The notes: generated by a model not told the origin, from the sequence alone. DNA of 43,704 nucleotides from an uncultured Lachnospiraceae bacterium (GCA_959022495.1 CAUEYX010000026.1:1-43704), one strand, 5' to 3'. Shown: positions 32,673 through 41,690, counted from the stretch's first letter. Program-made: numbers and translations.

Positions 32673-34348
32673 CTTTCTCCTTTGATCCCGTATTTCTCCA
32701 GTGCATACACCGCTGCTCCCGCTGCCCCGACAATCTCCGGCTCTTCACAGATAAAGAGCCTGGAACCGATCTTCTCTTCCACCGCCCGCACAACGCCTGG
32801 GTTTTTCGCCACACCGCCGGTCATCATATATTCTTCTTCCATTCCCACCCGGCGCAGAAGCCCGGATGCCTTATTGGCAATGGCGTGGCAGACGCCGTCC
32901 GCAATGTCCGCCTTCTCCTTATTATTGGCAATCAGCGAGATCACTTCTGACTCCGCGAACACCGAACACATGCTGGTGATCTCAATCTTTTCCCGGGAGG
33001 TCAGGGCAATGGACCCCAGATCATCCAGCGACACCTCCAGAGTCCGCGCGATCATCTCCAGGAAACGCCCGGTCCCCGCGGCGCACTTGTCATTCATGAC
33101 GAAATCCTTCACCTCGCCGTCTGCGTTCAGGCGGATCGCCTTGCTGTCCTGCCCGCCGATGTCAAGGATGGTGCGTATCTTCGGGTTAAAATAATGCGCT
33201 CCTTTGCCATGGCAGCTGATCTCCGTCACATTCTCATCCGCAAATTCAATACTGACGCGCCCGTATCCCGTAGAGACGATCCAGGAGATATCCTCCCGGG
33301 CGAGCCCTGCTTTCTCAAGCACATCCTGGAATACCCGCTTCGCGCTGACGCCGGACTTCGCTCCGGTGCGCACAACTGAAAATGCCTTGATCTTCTTATC
33401 CTGGTCCATAATCACCGCGTTGGTGGAGGTAGACCCGCTGTCGATCCCCATTACATACATTGTTCTTCCCTCGTCTTTCTGTATCTGCGGCCCGCATTCC
33501 CCTGCGCCAAGCGACTCCAGAAACGCCTCGATCCTCGTCCGCACCTGGCCTTCGCTCTGCCTGGTATAATCTGTCTCCAGCAGCAGCATGGGCCGGTCCA
33601 TCCACTCCTTAAGCCATGCATACTCGTAAGCATAATTGTCGCAGAACTGAACCGTGTGGTAAATGATCCCGTCTACGCTCCCCGCGCACTTTCGGATCAA
33701 TTCATCCCGGTTTGCCGCCTGCTCCATCCTCATGCACGGGAACTGGCTGAGCAGTCCTCTGGCATATCCGGTCAAAACGTCCGCCTTCTCGCAGATCATC
33801 TTCCTCCCCAGCCCGGTACAGGTGAGGTCAAACGCCACATTGGCCCCATTCTCACTTAAGATTTTCTTGATACTGTCATTTGCCCGAGCGCCGATAATCC
33901 CAATATTCACCTCGCCGCTTTTCACAGCGTACTGATTTTCTTCGTCTTTTCCTCTTAAATAGTCAAAGAATCGCTTCTCCTCGAACTCTCTCCCGGAGAA
34001 ACGCTCATACGCCGCGATCATGTCCCTGATCCGCCGGGCATAGAGCGTAATTCCTGCGTCTTTGACAATCCTCGGCGTGTCCAGCATATAGATAAATTTG
34101 TCCGGGAACTCCTCCCTGAGCACATCACAGAGCCTGCGGATGCTGTCACAGCATGTCGTGAGGATGACCCCCTCGTACCCGCCGTTCATAACCTCCTCCA
34201 GCACGCCCTTGGCAAAGCTGCAGATATTCGGATGCATCCTCACCTCAGCCTGGCTGAAACTCGTCACATCCGGTTCAATCCGCTCCATTCTCACGCCCAT
34301 GGATTCAAAGATTTCCACAGGGGCATATTTACATATATAACCTAACAT
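32669..34348 (-). CDS. 2-hydroxyacyl-CoA dehydratase-type subunit fused to its activator ATPase
   Basis: The 559-residue protein joins two modules. Residues 1-290 resemble the HgdB/FldB-C reductase or dehydratase subunit, with candidate cluster cysteines in HPNICSFAKG and LTTCCDSIRRLCD. Residues 297-559 are a BadF/HgdC-type activator: ATP-binding GIDSGSTSTNAVI, DIGGQDSKAI, MTGGVAKNPG, and Cys422 (DKCAAGTGRF) and Cys461 (SMCSVFAES). These two cysteines would hold the [4Fe-4S] cluster between two activator subunits. Such activators drive ATP-dependent electron injection into a partner, probably the next-described protein. An internal GAGGGAA precedes Met297 (33460), so a separate activator could also be made. 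Substrate unknown. Confidence 0.88.
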   Translation of the reverse strand: MLGYICKYAPVEIFESMGVRMERIEPDVTSFSQAEVRMHPNICSFAKGVLEEVMNGGYEGVILTTCCDSIRRLCDVLREEFPDKFIYMLDTPRIVKDAGITLYARRIRDMIAAYERFSGREFEEKRFFDYLRGKDEENQYAVKSGEVNIGIIGARANDSIKKILSENGANVAFDLTCTGLGRKMICEKADVLTGYARGLLSQFPCMRMEQAANRDELIRKCAGSVDGIIYHTVQFCDNYAYEYAWLKEWMDRPMLLLETDYTRQSEGQVRTRIEAFLESLGAGECGPQIQKDEGRTMYVMGIDSGSTSTNAVIMDQDKKIKAFSVVRTGAKSGVSAKRVFQDVLEKAGLAREDISWIVSTGYGRVSIEFADENVTEISCHGKGAHYFNPKIRTILDIGGQDSKAIRLNADGEVKDFVMNDKCAAGTGRFLEMIARTLEVSLDDLGSIALTSREKIEITSMCSVFAESEVISLIANNKEKADIADGVCHAIANKASGLLRRVGMEEEYMMTGGVAKNPGVVRAVEEKIGSRLFICEEPEIVGAAGAAVYALEKYGIKGER

Positions 34349-35658
34349 ATCTTCTGTTCCCTCTCTGCTGTCTCCTCTTTATCCCCAGGATCAGATTCCC
34401 CGCATTCCAGCATCTCCAGAAACGCTTCCAGGCGGGTCTTGATCTGCCCGTCATGGCTGTTGCGCCGGTCAATGCCGTCCCCGTCCAGAATCAGCATGGG
34501 GATGTCCATCCTGCTCATCTTCTCCTTGAGCAGGACGCTTCCGCCGGAGGACTGCTTGCAGCCCCAGTGGCAGAACTGAATCACTGCGTCCGGCCGCAGT
34601 GTCTCTGCCAGATGCCCTGCCATCTCTGCCTTATGGGAGTATGACCCGTTGTACAGGTTGCGGATGATCTTCTTCGCCAGCGCCCGGAAAGGCTTCGTCT
34701 CATCCATCTGTTCCATGGAATCCATTATGATATCGCTGGCGATAATCTGATATTTCCGGCTGGAATTAAAATAACTCTGCAGTGTTTCCTGATAGAACGG
34801 AAGCAGATGTATCCACAGAATCTTCTTCCCGTCAAACTTCGGGTAATTCTCAATATCTTTGATCATGAACCGGATCAGGTCAAGGAATTCCTGCGTCCCG
34901 ATAAGCAGGTGCATCCCCATCATCATATAAAGATGGCTGATGAGCTCACCCGGATAGTACCTCTCACTCTGAAGCTGAAAGAAATGCATCAGTTCTTTTC
35001 TCGTCTCATTCTCAATCCTTATGGCATCCCTCAGCTTCTCTTCATCCAGCCTCCTCCCAAACCGTCTCTCGAGCTCCGAGGTAAACTCTCTTAACTGCTC
35101 CGCCAGATAATCCACGGAAGCTTCGTCATCCCTGTAAGGCACATCAAGAAACGTAAATGGGACTCCCTTTTTCTTCTCCAGATAACGGAAGGTATTCAGG
35201 TTGCCATCACAGGAGAGGGATGTTGTAACCGCATATTCCGGCACAGGCACTGCCCCGCTGTCAATCGCTCCCACAAAGGTCTTGTGATAGGAACAAAGCG
35301 TCGGCGCAATTCCCGTATTCTGGGCATAATCAATAAAGTAATCTTCCAGATGATAACCGCTGAAATAACAGGACAGGCACTCTATGGAAAGGGTGCTCAG
35401 CCCGAAACAGCTTATGATCTCGCAGGGCGCGAAGATATTTCCCCACACATACCTGTCCGGGTGTCCAAGGGAATCCGCTACAAAGGCCATCATCATGGCC
35501 TCCAGCTTCTGATATCCCTTTGAGATCCCCTTCTTCGGCAGAAGCTTTGTACGCAGCTTGTTCAGCTTAAATCCCAGCAGCATCTCATTCCAGCTCCCGC
35601 CGGGATTGGCTGCTGTCTGTTCTTTCACATGGTCAATATATTTCTCTGCAATCCACAT
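34342..35658 (-). CDS. 2-hydroxyacyl-CoA dehydratase family protein (HgdB/DCCP-like)
   Basis: The 438-residue protein is a likely iron-sulfur partner of the downstream fused activator. The region FAPCEIISCFGLSTLSIECLS and further cysteines (TLCSYHK, SLSCDG, HWGCKQSSGG) fit the family, in which cysteines bind a [4Fe-4S] or double-cubane cluster. The start at 35658 has GGAGG 7 nt upstream. The frame is open for 53 codons more, but that part would cross a terminator and a tRNA gene. It ends with a 7-nt overlap into the next gene. It could be a syn-dehydratase or a double-cubane reductase like YjiM; these cannot be separated here. Confidence 0.82.
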   Translation of the reverse strand: MWIAEKYIDHVKEQTAANPGGSWNEMLLGFKLNKLRTKLLPKKGISKGYQKLEAMMMAFVADSLGHPDRYVWGNIFAPCEIISCFGLSTLSIECLSCYFSGYHLEDYFIDYAQNTGIAPTLCSYHKTFVGAIDSGAVPVPEYAVTTSLSCDGNLNTFRYLEKKKGVPFTFLDVPYRDDEASVDYLAEQLREFTSELERRFGRRLDEEKLRDAIRIENETRKELMHFFQLQSERYYPGELISHLYMMMGMHLLIGTQEFLDLIRFMIKDIENYPKFDGKKILWIHLLPFYQETLQSYFNSSRKYQIIASDIIMDSMEQMDETKPFRALAKKIIRNLYNGSYSHKAEMAGHLAETLRPDAVIQFCHWGCKQSSGGSVLLKEKMSRMDIPMLILDGDGIDRRNSHDGQIKTRLEAFLEMLECGESDPGDKEETAEREQKIC

Positions 35659-35730
35659 AGAATTCCTCCAGTTATAACCAGTTTTTCCCGCACAGCCTCC
35701 GGGAATGCCTCTCCAGGGGGATTCCCAATG

Positions 35731-35761
35731 AAAAACCCCGGGAAATATCCATTTCCCGGGG
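35731..35761 (-). terminator. Terminator after tRNA-Cys
   Basis: On the minus strand CCCCGGGAAAT (35761-35751) pairs perfectly with ATTTCCCGGGG (35746-35736) and is followed by TTTTT (35735-35731). It lies 9 nt after the tRNA 3' end and upstream of the dehydratase operon. Confidence 0.88.
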
Positions 35762-35770
35762 GTAACTAAA

Positions 35771-35841
35771 AGGCGCAGATCGGATTTGAACCGGTGATCA
35801 GGGAGTTGCAGTCCCACGCCTTACCACTTGGCTACTGCGCC
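35771..35841 (-). tRNA. tRNA-Cys (GCA)
   Basis: The 71-nt gene folds as a cloverleaf. The acceptor is GGCGCAG/CTGCGCC with discriminator U, the D-arm is GCC..GGC, and the anticodon loop CUGCAAC has anticodon GCA. The variable loop is 4 nt (GAUC) and the T-loop is UUCAAAU. No CCA is encoded. Two stem positions do not pair: U-U at the top of the anticodon stem (27-43) and C-A in the T-stem (ACCGG/CCGAU). A promoter and a strong terminator flank it, so it is probably functional. Confidence 0.93.
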
Positions 35842-35893
35842 CCGCTATAAGTATACTGCTGTGCATTACTTATTCTATTCACACATCGATCGA

Positions 35894-35922
35894 ATTATAC
35901 CAGAAGATCTTTGATCCGTCAA
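35894..35922 (-). promoter_or_regulatory. tRNA-Cys promoter
   Basis: On the minus strand TTGACG (35922-35917), 17 nt and TATAAT (35899-35894) lie about 52 nt upstream of the tRNA 5' end. Confidence 0.75.
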
Positions 35923-35950
35923 GTACCGGCTGATCCCCTCTGAGAAAACG

Positions 35951-36093
35951 CCTCTTCTGCTGTTTTCGTACCATGCCATGGAACAGCCGGGGAACGGATA
36001 CACCTGCTATGCCGCGGCCCGAACAAAAGCGGGCCCGCAGGGCATATCCATTCTCCGGCGGACTCCTCCCATGATCCGCGCAATTTTAGATTT
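35951..36093 (-). repeat. Palindromic element C, downstream of the glycosidase gene
   Basis: Directly after the TAG of the glycosidase gene (36096-36094) the minus strand reads AAATCTAAAATTG, then GCGGATCATGGGAGGAGTCC. From there it follows element B (12170-12364) closely: CCGCCGGAGAATGGATATGC, the GGGCCCGC..GCGGGCC hairpin region, then CCGTTCCCCGGCTG and CGAAAACAGCAG. It lacks 57 nt present in B. The inverted arms are more diverged than in B. It ends about 30 nt before the tRNA-Cys promoter. Confidence 0.82.
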
Positions 36094-39000
36094 CTATTTC
36101 TTTCTGCGGTATGTTCTGACACTTGTGGCCGCGACCGCGCACACCAGAACTCCCATGAGCGCTGCCCAGAGCGCGGGAGACATGCTGTCCCCGGTCTGGA
36201 CTGCTTTGTCTTGATCCGGAACCGCTCCGGTGCCGCCGCCCGGCGGCGTCTGACTCTGATCTGGACCGGCAGGTTCTTCCGGCTTCGGATCGTCTGTGCC
36301 CGGCTCTTCCGGTTCCGGGGTCTCCTGCGTGTCATCTTTGAGTACAAGGCTGCCCATCGCCGCTTCCAGGGCTGCTGCCGCCTGATCTGCCTGCGTCTGT
36401 TCTGCATTGACATCTCTGTATACGCTCTGCGCGTTCACAAGCGCCTCCGCAAATCCTTCCCAGCTCTCCGGAGTATATGCCTCCTCTTTCAGCTGCTCTG
36501 CCTGACCAAGCAGAGCGCCCAGCTGTGAATAATCCGTTACCGGAGTGTTGTTTTTATACAGAGAGATCTCCGCAACAGCCCCGAAAATGTTTTCATTGGC
36601 AGCATTCACGCCATAAGATGTATGGATTGTCAGCCTAATGTACCGCGCTGTCTGCGTTGTGTCAAATGTGAGCACTGTCGTCCCGTCTTTCGGCATTTCT
36701 CCCTCTTTCGCAGTCGTCCATGTCTCGCCGTCGCCACTGATCTCCAGCACATAGTCTCTCACGCTTCCGTTTCCGTTCCTGCTTACATACTCCAGTTTAT
36801 CGAATTCAGTCCTTTCACCAAGATCGATCATCAGCCAGTGCGGGCACACCGGTTTATCCGTCTTGTAATCTGTATGCCAGAATGTAGCGGTATCATCGTC
36901 AATCGCATAAGCGGCCGGTCCTTCATTGGACGCGCCATTCTTTTCTTCCGAGTCGGCTTCTGCTTTCCAGCCATCTTTTGCAAGCTTAATATCACCTGCA
37001 TCCAAGCGGTACTGATCGTAAACTTCTTTCACTTCGTCATAGCCAAGCGCTCTGTTATAGACCATGACGTCCGCGATCTGCGCCCTTAGGCTTTCACTTC
37101 CAACTGTCACGGTTCCCGTCTGGAAATCAGCCATCGTCCCGTCTGCATAAGCGGTGGCGGCAAGGCTGCCGTCAAGGTATAATTTCACCATGCCGTTGAG
37201 TTCACGCACAATGGCAGCCGCATGTTTATTTCCATCGCTGACCAGCCCTTCCACCGCTGTTTCTGCGGTTGTCGGCGTGTACTCTTCTGTCCCGTATCTT
37301 CCGCTCGCCTTTTCCACAACCGTGGTCACCTCATTGCGGGAGGACAGTTCAATGCATCCGTCTTTATAATACAGATAACCCTCTTCGTCGATCCCAATCT
37401 GAGGGCCATTCTCCTGCTGAAAGATCACCGCGTCTTTGGATGAAGTCTGGATCATCATGGAGACGGTAAAGTCTTTCGTATTCTCATCCAGGCTGCTGCC
37501 GCTGCTTAGAGCGAAGGATTCCTTTTCCAGCGCCAGGAATGTCTCACCGTTCCGCTCAAATACCTGTTCTGTCACATGTTCCGCGTTTTTCAGGTCATCT
37601 TTCTCCGATACGGACGCAATGACCTGATCCTCATAGGCGGACAGTACCAGCTCTGTCTTCAGCGCGGAACCGTTGATGGCATCCAGCCCATTGACAGACA
37701 CCGTCACCTCTTCTCCTGCTTCAAGGGCAGAAGCGGATGTCAGTTCGACTGTGCGGTAATCATCCATCAGCACTGCGTCCGCATGCTTCCCGTTGATCTG
37801 ATATACATCCATATCTGCCACACGTTTGTCAAATTTTATACGGATTGTATTCTGATCCGTCACTTTTGCGTATACCAGTTCCGGGCTGCCGGCCTTTTCA
37901 TTGGTAAACTGATAAATCTGCTCTTCATACGGCTGAAGCGTAACTTTAACCGTATCGCCATAGCTGACATACTGACTGCTGTCCGCATCCGAATATGGGA
38001 GGATCTGGATCTGATGCACATCCTGTACCTCAGAAGTCACTCCCGCCAGTTCGTCCAGTTTCAGCTCATATGTCTTTGTCTGTGAAGTCGGATTCCGGAA
38101 GGACACAATGCCCTCCTCTCCATTCCAGGAAGAATATCCGTACACAGAGCCTGTTTTCGGCGCGTTCCCGAATAATTTCGCGTGCTGGAGAATCTCTTCG
38201 TTCTCTTCCGCGAATGTCAGCACGTCCGCCGTAACCTGCCATTTTGCTTCATCCATCATAGACGGCGAGAAGTAAAGTTCCCAGAACGATACTCCGCGCA
38301 CCGCGTTTGCCATCATATACTGGCGGAACTCCTCCGTATTCATCTCCACGCCCGCGGATGATCCGTAGATCGGCTCATGGTTGTACACATTCTTTAACGG
38401 GAACTGCAGCTGCGCTTCTCTCGCGTTGCGGAAATAGATATTATCCCTGCCGCTGATCATCTTCTGCGCGTCGGAACCGCCATTTGTCCCGTCTTTCTCC
38501 AGATCTCCCGCGTTGTGCTGCCATACTGCGTTCACCCACTGGAGCAGCCAGGGGCTTGGAATCGCGTAGCAGGTGGCATTGATGTAAAGATCTTTGCCTT
38601 CCTCCGCTCTCTGCGCGCGCATTGCCTCAAAGGCGTCGGTCCAGTTCTCCCACAATTCGCTTGTGAAATACATATTATTGTATCCGCCTGTCATGTGGTC
38701 ATGGTCTTCCTGGGTGCACGGCCTGGACGCGAACCCGTCCAGTTTCCAGTAGTCAATATCAAAACGCTCCTGATAGTCCGTAAATAAATTTGTCAGATTC
38801 CGGATATATTTCTCAGAACCTGTGCAGATCACATTCCCCAGCGCTGCCGTGGGATGCACATATCCTGTGCCGGAGCTCTCGATGTACTGTGAAAACGTCC
38901 CCTGCAGTTCATAGCCACCCTGGGGGCCCAGCCACAGCCCGAAGGTGGAGCCGAATTTGTCTGCCATTTCATTCGCTGTATATAGTTCATTGGGCAGCTT

Positions 39001-40626
39001 GTCGTTAAACTCCCAGAATCCCGTCTGGTTGTAGGTATTTCCGGAACGTTCTACGTCAATTCCCGTATACACCGGGTCATTATAATTGTTCCAGCCGTCG
39101 TCCACCACATAAGAATCAAGCGGCTCGTACCCCTGCTGTGCCAGACCTTTTTCTGTACCGTTAAAGGTCGCCGCGATCCGGTCATCCGTGATCCCCATGC
39201 GGTTGTCATACCAGGAATTATACTGTTTCCTGAAAGAAGTCTCTGTGGCGATAGCATCAATATAATCAAAGAAATCTGTCTGCACCACATCCGTATCCGT
39301 TCCCTGCGCCGCGCCTGCCACATTCGGCCAGCTCACGAATTTCCCATCCGTGGTCAGGCGGTTCTCCTCCCGCATCTGAGCCAGTGTCTTTCCGCAATAG
39401 TAACGCACCTGCATGGTGCTGTCCTCTACCTTGGTATCCACTGCCGGGAACTCGGAGCCAAAAAACATTCCTTCCGCATAGATCGGTTCCCCCAGCAGCA
39501 TCTCCGTGTGGAGGAAATTATAAGCGCCCTCTGATACTTTAAAATCATCGGGACGGTACCACAGTCCTTCCACTCCGCCATCGATTGTCAGATGATCCAG
39601 GTCCAGATAGTCGATCTGTGCCTGGTCCTCCTTATCGGCAGACACCTCCACCCAGGATCTCATATAATGCTCGTCCGGCTCGATCACTGTACTGTATGTA
39701 AAATTCCATGTAATTCCGTTGAGCACATACGGCTCAAAGATGAGATCCGCCTTTTTTCCGCCGGTCTGCGTATCCGTGACCACCGTATCCGCAAGCGTAA
39801 GACTGCTGGATCGGATTTCTGTCTCCGGCTTTTCCAGCGGAACATATGCGTCACTGTACAGGTAGAATTCAGCGCCATTAAAGGTCTTTTCCGCGCTGAG
39901 CGCGCCGGATTGGCATATGAATCTTACATAGCGTGCCGTATATTCCTGATCAAAGCATCCATAAACCATGTCTCCCACATTATAAAGCCCGTTTTCTACA
40001 TGGAGATTATAGTCCTCCCGCGTAAACTCGCCGCTCCCGGCGGGCATCCAGGTCTTACCGTCGCTGCTCACTTCCAGGCTGTATTTCCCGACAGTGCCAT
40101 TGATCCCCCATGCGGCATTGGCGTCGCCTTTTCTCTTCTGATAGCCAAAAGATTGAAATGTCTCCTCTTGTCCCAGATCTATGGTCAGTGTATACGGGAA
40201 CTCCGTACCCTTGACATAGTAATCTACATCCGTATCCTTGTTCCCGTCAAACATCAGAGCGGCATCTTTTACCTGTCCGCTGTTTTCACAGCTCACCTCT
40301 CCCTGCCACTGGGCGCGTTCCAGCGTATTCTGCGGAAGCGTTTCCTCCCCCTCCGCCTCAAAAACCGTGTTCAGCAGGAACAATTCGGAACCTTCCTGCG
40401 GTTCCAGCGCCCTGTCGATCCGCTCATTGTCAATCGCCCCGGGGAGCACCTGCCCATCCTCGATCAGGATTGTCCTGGATATGTCCGAATTCCCGATCTC
40501 AATTTTATCCGAGGACTCCTTCACATACGCCCCTTGGGTTTGCGCGGCACTGACCGGCACAGACGGCAGTATCAGCGTGAACGCAGTGCATACGCTGATC
40601 ACTGATCTTTTCAGTCTGTTGTGCAT
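36094..40626 (-). CDS. Cell-wall-anchored multidomain glycoside hydrolase (GH36-like catalytic region)
   Basis: The 1510-residue secreted protein has a signal peptide (1-28, ending VPVSAA), an F5/8C (CBM32-type) domain (about 95-258), a beta-rich region, and a TIM-barrel catalytic region (about 465-815). The barrel has DDGWNNYND, FGLWLGP, YWKLDG with Asp630 as likely nucleophile, and WQHNAGD with Asp708 as possible acid/base. Then come an Ig-like domain (912-1000), a LamG-like domain (1040-1207), a second F5/8C domain (1215-1358), a FIVAR helical module (1366-1430) and a Pro/Glu linker. The C-terminus is a sortase signal VQTGD (1476-1480), membrane helix and RRKK tail. The barrel resembles alpha-galactosidase/alpha-N-acetylgalactosaminidase (GH36-like); a host-glycan substrate is inference. 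AGGAGG precedes ATG 40626. Confidence 0.87.
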   Translation of the reverse strand: MHNRLKRSVISVCTAFTLILPSVPVSAAQTQGAYVKESSDKIEIGNSDISRTILIEDGQVLPGAIDNERIDRALEPQEGSELFLLNTVFEAEGEETLPQNTLERAQWQGEVSCENSGQVKDAALMFDGNKDTDVDYYVKGTEFPYTLTIDLGQEETFQSFGYQKRKGDANAAWGINGTVGKYSLEVSSDGKTWMPAGSGEFTREDYNLHVENGLYNVGDMVYGCFDQEYTARYVRFICQSGALSAEKTFNGAEFYLYSDAYVPLEKPETEIRSSSLTLADTVVTDTQTGGKKADLIFEPYVLNGITWNFTYSTVIEPDEHYMRSWVEVSADKEDQAQIDYLDLDHLTIDGGVEGLWYRPDDFKVSEGAYNFLHTEMLLGEPIYAEGMFFGSEFPAVDTKVEDSTMQVRYYCGKTLAQMREENRLTTDGKFVSWPNVAGAAQGTDTDVVQTDFFDYIDAIATETSFRKQYNSWYDNRMGITDDRIAATFNGTEKGLAQQGYEPLDSYVVDDGWNNYNDPVYTGIDVERSGNTYNQTGFWEFNDKLPNELYTANEMADKFGSTFGLWLGPQGGYELQGTFSQYIESSGTGYVHPTAALGNVICTGSEKYIRNLTNLFTDYQERFDIDYWKLDGFASRPCTQEDHDHMTGGYNNMYFTSELWENWTDAFEAMRAQRAEEGKDLYINATCYAIPSPWLLQWVNAVWQHNAGDLEKDGTNGGSDAQKMISGRDNIYFRNAREAQLQFPLKNVYNHEPIYGSSAGVEMNTEEFRQYMMANAVRGVSFWELYFSPSMMDEAKWQVTADVLTFAEENEEILQHAKLFGNAPKTGSVYGYSSWNGEEGIVSFRNPTSQTKTYELKLDELAGVTSEVQDVHQIQILPYSDADSSQYVSYGDTVKVTLQPYEEQIYQFTNEKAGSPELVYAKVTDQNTIRIKFDKRVADMDVYQINGKHADAVLMDDYRTVELTSASALEAGEEVTVSVNGLDAINGSALKTELVLSAYEDQVIASVSEKDDLKNAEHVTEQVFERNGETFLALEKESFALSSGSSLDENTKDFTVSMMIQTSSKDAVIFQQENGPQIGIDEEGYLYYKDGCIELSSRNEVTTVVEKASGRYGTEEYTPTTAETAVEGLVSDGNKHAAAIVRELNGMVKLYLDGSLAATAYADGTMADFQTGTVTVGSESLRAQIADVMVYNRALGYDEVKEVYDQYRLDAGDIKLAKDGWKAEADSEEKNGASNEGPAAYAIDDDTATFWHTDYKTDKPVCPHWLMIDLGERTEFDKLEYVSRNGNGSVRDYVLEISGDGETWTTAKEGEMPKDGTTVLTFDTTQTARYIRLTIHTSYGVNAANENIFGAVAEISLYKNNTPVTDYSQLGALLGQAEQLKEEAYTPESWEGFAEALVNAQSVYRDVNAEQTQADQAAAALEAAMGSLVLKDDTQETPEPEEPGTDDPKPEEPAGPDQSQTPPGGGTGAVPDQDKAVQTGDSMSPALWAALMGVLVCAVAATSVRTYRRKK

Positions 40627-40831
40627 CTTCTTTTCCTCCTCTTCCTTTCTGTAATCTTCCGGATCTGCGATAACGATTCTAATATTTTCAGATTCCGGAG
40701 ATAGAATTTTCTGCATAAAATTCCCATCTTATTCAGTATAGGATTTCAGGCAGACCAGGAAAATAGAAGATTTTCAGATTGCTGCATTTTTTTTATATAA
40801 AATGCGCATAAAGGTACGGAGCGGCAGCTGT

Positions 40832-40874
40832 GGCACTCCCTTTCCCTTGTTACTTTACCGGAAAAGGGAGTGCC
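40832..40874 (-). terminator. Hairpin downstream of the PepSY gene
   Basis: GGCACTCCCTTTCCC (40832-40846) pairs with GGAAAAGGGAGTGCC (40860-40874) with one mismatch and a 13-nt loop, 6 nt after the PepSY stop. No T-run follows on the minus strand, so it may be a terminator or an mRNA-end stabiliser. Confidence 0.6.
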
Positions 40875-40880
40875 CGCAAT

Positions 40881-41483
40881 TTATTCCCGCTCCTCGCTCC
40901 ACTCAAGGATCGTGCCGGTATTGGCGTCGATCTCAAAATCATATTCCCGCTGTTCATAGATGATATCGCCTTCATATTTATAGACCCCATCGTCATAATC
41001 GAGCTCAATCCTCACATCGCTCTGCGCGGCTCCCGGTACTCTCTCAAGGGCGATGGCAGCCGCTTCTTCCATGCTTACCGCCACGTCCGCGCTGCCGGTC
41101 CCCCCCTGGGACTGCTGCCCCTGCCCGGAACCACTGTCTGGCTGGGCGTCCCCCGCACTTTGGCCGGTCCCGGAATCCTGGTCCGCTGTGCTGCCGCTTA
41201 TCATCTCCATGTCCGCGCTCAAGATTCTTCCGTCAGATGCGCCCACTTCATATTCATACTCTTTCCCGTCCGCGTCGAATTGTATCTCGTAGATCTTTCT
41301 TCCATCATCGTTGTCCTCGGAAACTTTCAGCCTTGTGGTCTCTTCCTCGCTGATGCCCGCGTCACTCAGCGCGGCCTCAAGCGCCGCATCCCTTCCGATA
41401 TCTTTTCCCCCGACGATTCCGCACCCGGTAAACATTCCTGCCGCCATTGCCACTGACAATCCTATTATCACTGTTTTTCTCAT
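40881..41483 (-). CDS. PepSY-domain lipoprotein
   Basis: The 200-residue protein has a lipoprotein signal peptide ending in the lipobox FTGC (Cys at about residue 20), so it should be anchored outside the membrane. Two PepSY modules follow, at about 28-90 (DAALEAALSDAGISEEE ... YEIQFDADGKEYEYEV) and 134-198 (EEAAAIALERVPGAA ... YDFEIDANTGTILEW). A Gly/Ser/Gln-rich linker separates them. PepSY proteins are often made under two-component control and are thought to modulate extracytoplasmic enzymes. ATG 41483 is preferred over 41504 because GAGG and GGAGAGGAG lie just upstream and the signal peptide starts there. Its promoter shows OmpR-type direct repeats. Confidence 0.88.
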   Translation of the reverse strand: MRKTVIIGLSVAMAAGMFTGCGIVGGKDIGRDAALEAALSDAGISEEETTRLKVSEDNDDGRKIYEIQFDADGKEYEYEVGASDGRILSADMEMISGSTADQDSGTGQSAGDAQPDSGSGQGQQSQGGTGSADVAVSMEEAAAIALERVPGAAQSDVRIELDYDDGVYKYEGDIIYEQREYDFEIDANTGTILEWSEERE

Positions 41484-41543
41484 ATTCCTCGTTCTCCTCT
41501 CCATTTCTGGTTTCTATTTTATTGTTTTGTTTTCGTTGCTCTG

Positions 41544-41576
41544 AATATACGGCAGAAAGATTAAAACAACATTAAA
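41544..41576 (-). promoter_or_regulatory. PepSY gene promoter with OmpR/PhoB-type direct repeats
   Basis: On the minus strand two TTTAAT repeats (41576-41571 and 41565-41560) are spaced by exactly 11 bp. They end 10 bp upstream of a TATATT -10 element (41549-41544), taking the place of a -35 box. This layout is typical of promoters activated by OmpR/PhoB-family response regulators. Confidence 0.6.
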
Positions 41577-41612
41577 GAAGCAAAACGAATTTACAATATT
41601 TTTAAATATTTT

Positions 41613-41634
41613 TGTTGTAAACCTGTTGTAAACC
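41613..41634. repeat. Tandem 11-bp direct repeat beside the prophage end
   Basis: TGTTGTAAACC occurs twice head to tail (41613-41623 and 41624-41634) in A+T-rich DNA between the PepSY gene and the phage lysis genes. It could be part of an attachment site or a regulator site. Confidence 0.5.
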
Positions 41635-41690
41635 GTACGTATTTATATAACTGTGTTTTACTGTTTTGGCTGAAGATGATACAATATTCC

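Noticed and set aside
35659..35817. N-terminal extension of the HgdB-like protein
   Set aside because: The extension would cross a strong terminator and the tRNA-Cys gene, while ATG 35658 has an ideal GGAGG site.
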